64,000 bases of DNA, taken from contig NZ_AP021879.1 in NCBI RefSeq assembly GCF_009689005.1, positions 6,109,724 through 6,173,723 of the forward strand, in the 5' to 3' direction. This stretch comes from Desulfosarcina ovata subsp. ovata. GTDB taxonomy: Bacteria > Desulfobacterota > Desulfobacteria > Desulfobacterales > Desulfosarcinaceae. This document shows, piece by piece, positions 62,612 to 64,000 of this stretch. The notes beneath the pieces were generated by a model. The model ran no database searches. It was not told the origin of the DNA and saw only the letters and a list, made by a program, of their open reading frames with translations. The stretch's first letter is position 1; the number at the start of each line of letters is the position of its first letter. Position numbers and translations under genes: made by a program.

Positions 62612-62839
62612 TTATTCCGCCAGCTTTTTCAGCGCTTTTGGATATCGGTCATTAATCTTCTTTAACGCAGATTTGAAATCAGCGCTGCGTTTGGTGTCCG
62701 TTATCGGAGACAGAACAAGTACCCGTCCATCAGTAGTGACTTCAAACGGCGTTTCAGCATCTGCGCCAAGCAGTTCCAGAATCGGTTTTTCGATGACGAG
62801 AGCTAAACTGTTGCCATGTTTGGTTAATGTCTTTATCAT
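62612..62839 (-). CDS. AbrB/MazE-type antitoxin
   Basis: 75 residues from ATG 62839. Swapped-hairpin AbrB fold: IKTLTKHGNSLALVIEKPIL, a turn, then FEVTTDGRVLVLSPI. The basic tail likely binds the toxin. Such an AbrB-Doc pairing differs from the classic Phd-Doc pair but is common. It would repress its own operon and block the toxin. Confidence 0.85.
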   Translation of the reverse strand: MIKTLTKHGNSLALVIEKPILELLGADAETPFEVTTDGRVLVLSPITDTKRSADFKSALKKINDRYPKALKKLAE

Positions 62840-62953
62840 CATTCTGCCTCTTTACACTCGAGTTTTCGAAAAATAGTGCGGGACATTATTCTCAATATGT
62901 GCGATAATATTTCTGGAGGTGTATAACGTGCTGAAATAGAAGGGATAATAAGG

Positions 62954-64000
62954 ATGAAGATTCCGTGCGCTAAGCCGCTCGCATTCCTTGTCACCGGGCT
63001 GTCCTTTTTGAAACCAGGGCTAACCAACATTCAATTTGATAACATGATACTGGTCGCAACGGCCTTGGTATTGGGTTCTGGATTCAACCTGAGCCGCATT
63101 AGTCGAATGTGGTTGGAAGAAAAGGCGGTTAGCACGCTTTCTTATTTTTTATCCGATGCAAAATTTTACATCCCCGAGTTGCAATTGCTTTATGCCAAAC
63201 GCATCCAGCAAATGTACACCCTTCAACCAGGTTATTTTCTGATCGACGACACAATGAAACACCATACCAAATTCTGCAAATGGATTCACGGTGTGTTTGT
63301 TTTATTCGATCATGCCTTTGGAACGAACATGAAGGCAACCTGCCTTGTTTTTGTGTATTACAGTGATGGAAACCTTATCAAATTTCCAATCAATTTCAGA
63401 ATGTTTCACAAAGAAACGGGGACGATGCCTTGGCAAAGAGGGAAAGCCCATCCATACAAAACCAAGTATGCGCTTGCCGTCGAGATACTGGAGTGGGCAT
63501 TGGAAGTCGGTTTCCCCCCTTCCATGGTGTTAGCGGATTCCTGGTTTTGCACAGGGCCGTTTATCAAAGAACTTAAACGCCTTGAGCTCAGTTATATTAT
63601 CGAACTCAAACCCAATTACACGGTCAGGGTCCCATGCCAGCCCCCTAAGCTCACCCCCAAAGGGCGATTGTCAAAAAATCAATATTACACGCGGTCCCTG
63701 CCCGAGGTTTATAAATCCATTTCTTACGTTGAAAAATACGGCTTTACAGCAGACCCGGCAACTGGTAAAGCTCAAAAAGTTCTTTATCACACGAAGACTA
63801 AGACGCTTCGTTTAAATTCTATAACTGGCAAGCATTGTGTTGTTGAAAGTGTTGATCCCACCACTCAAACCACGAAATATTTACTTACCGATCAACTCAC
63901 TTGGGAAGCCGGTAAAATTCTCATCACTTACAGCCATAGATGGGTAATTGAAGAGTTTTTCAGGAATGCGAAGCAGCTAACCGATATGGAGGGAGCCACT
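62954..64000 (+). mobile_element. Transposase of a second element, runs off the window (IS4-like)
   Basis: From ATG 62954 a frame stays open to the last base (349 codons, no stop). DDE features: FLIDDTMKHHTKFCKWIHGV (first Asp), FPPSMVLADSWFCTGPFIKE (second Asp) and YSHRWVIEEFFRNAKQLTDM (Y-R-W-x-I-E-E-x-F-R-x-x-K, last Glu). This arrangement is that of IS4-related transposases. The left terminal repeat should be in 62843-62953 but cannot be marked without the right end. It abuts the toxin-antitoxin pair. Confidence 0.85.

Overview
The window reads like a chromosomal stretch from a GC-rich, anaerobic member of the Desulfobacterota (Desulfobacteraceae/Desulfosarcina-like). This is an inference from gene content: a BNR-type surface protein, DraT/DraG, an aldehyde-oxidoreductase-type Mo protein, sigma-54 regulators, and an XRE-cupin/AMP-ligase pair. 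No rRNA, tRNA or CRISPR array was seen.

Layout. 1-7.4 kb: the 3' part of a very large Asp-box surface protein, two exported small proteins, and an ECF sigma operon whose anti-sigma-like protein and lipoprotein both carry a glycogen-binding-like E-set domain. 7.5-14.5 kb: a fused diadenylate cyclase/YbbR protein, a DUF2914-like protein, a large PEP/pyruvate-binding regulator-like protein and a UMF1-type transporter. 14.8-21.0 kb: a tight five-gene module of two solute-binding/OmpA fusion proteins, a VWA lipoprotein, a membrane coiled-coil protein and a TelA homologue. 21.1-28.8 kb: a radical SAM protein, a GDPD, then XRE-cupin, acyl-CoA synthetase, a HAD/HypE-like fusion and the DraT/DraG pair.

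28.9-39.1 kb: a catabolic island with an IclR regulator, an etfA remnant, a sigma-54 activator, an acyl-CoA dehydrogenase with a probable sigma-54 promoter, a metallo-beta-lactamase gene split by an in-frame stop, a molybdenum hydroxylase and a permease. 39.4-44.8 kb (minus strand): an NlpC/P60 lipoprotein, then an operon of metK, a SET-domain protein, a PLP decarboxylase and a class III aminotransferase behind a near-perfect sigma-54 promoter. 45.3-55.6 kb (minus strand): an Lrp regulator, DgcA- and DgcN-like enzymes, a D-aminoacylase and a complete Dpp-type ABC transporter, together suggesting use of D-glutamate, N-acyl-D-amino acids or D-containing peptides.

56-64 kb is a decaying, mobile-element-rich end: an MFS transporter, a CoA-transferase gene cut by a complete insertion sequence (24-bp ends, 8-bp target duplication), truncated creatininase, transposase and ChrB-like pieces, a Doc/AbrB toxin-antitoxin pair, and a second transposase running off the window.

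Between genes lies a family of palindromic elements (14.5, 47.3, 56.0, 56.4 and 60.8 kb) sharing a central small hairpin and GCGTTG/CGCCTTG arms. Two of them are nearly identical 162-bp copies in opposite orientation. The strongest candidates for undescribed biology are the SBP-OmpA/VWA/TelA module, the sigma-54-driven metK-SET-decarboxylase-aminotransferase operon, and this repeat family.
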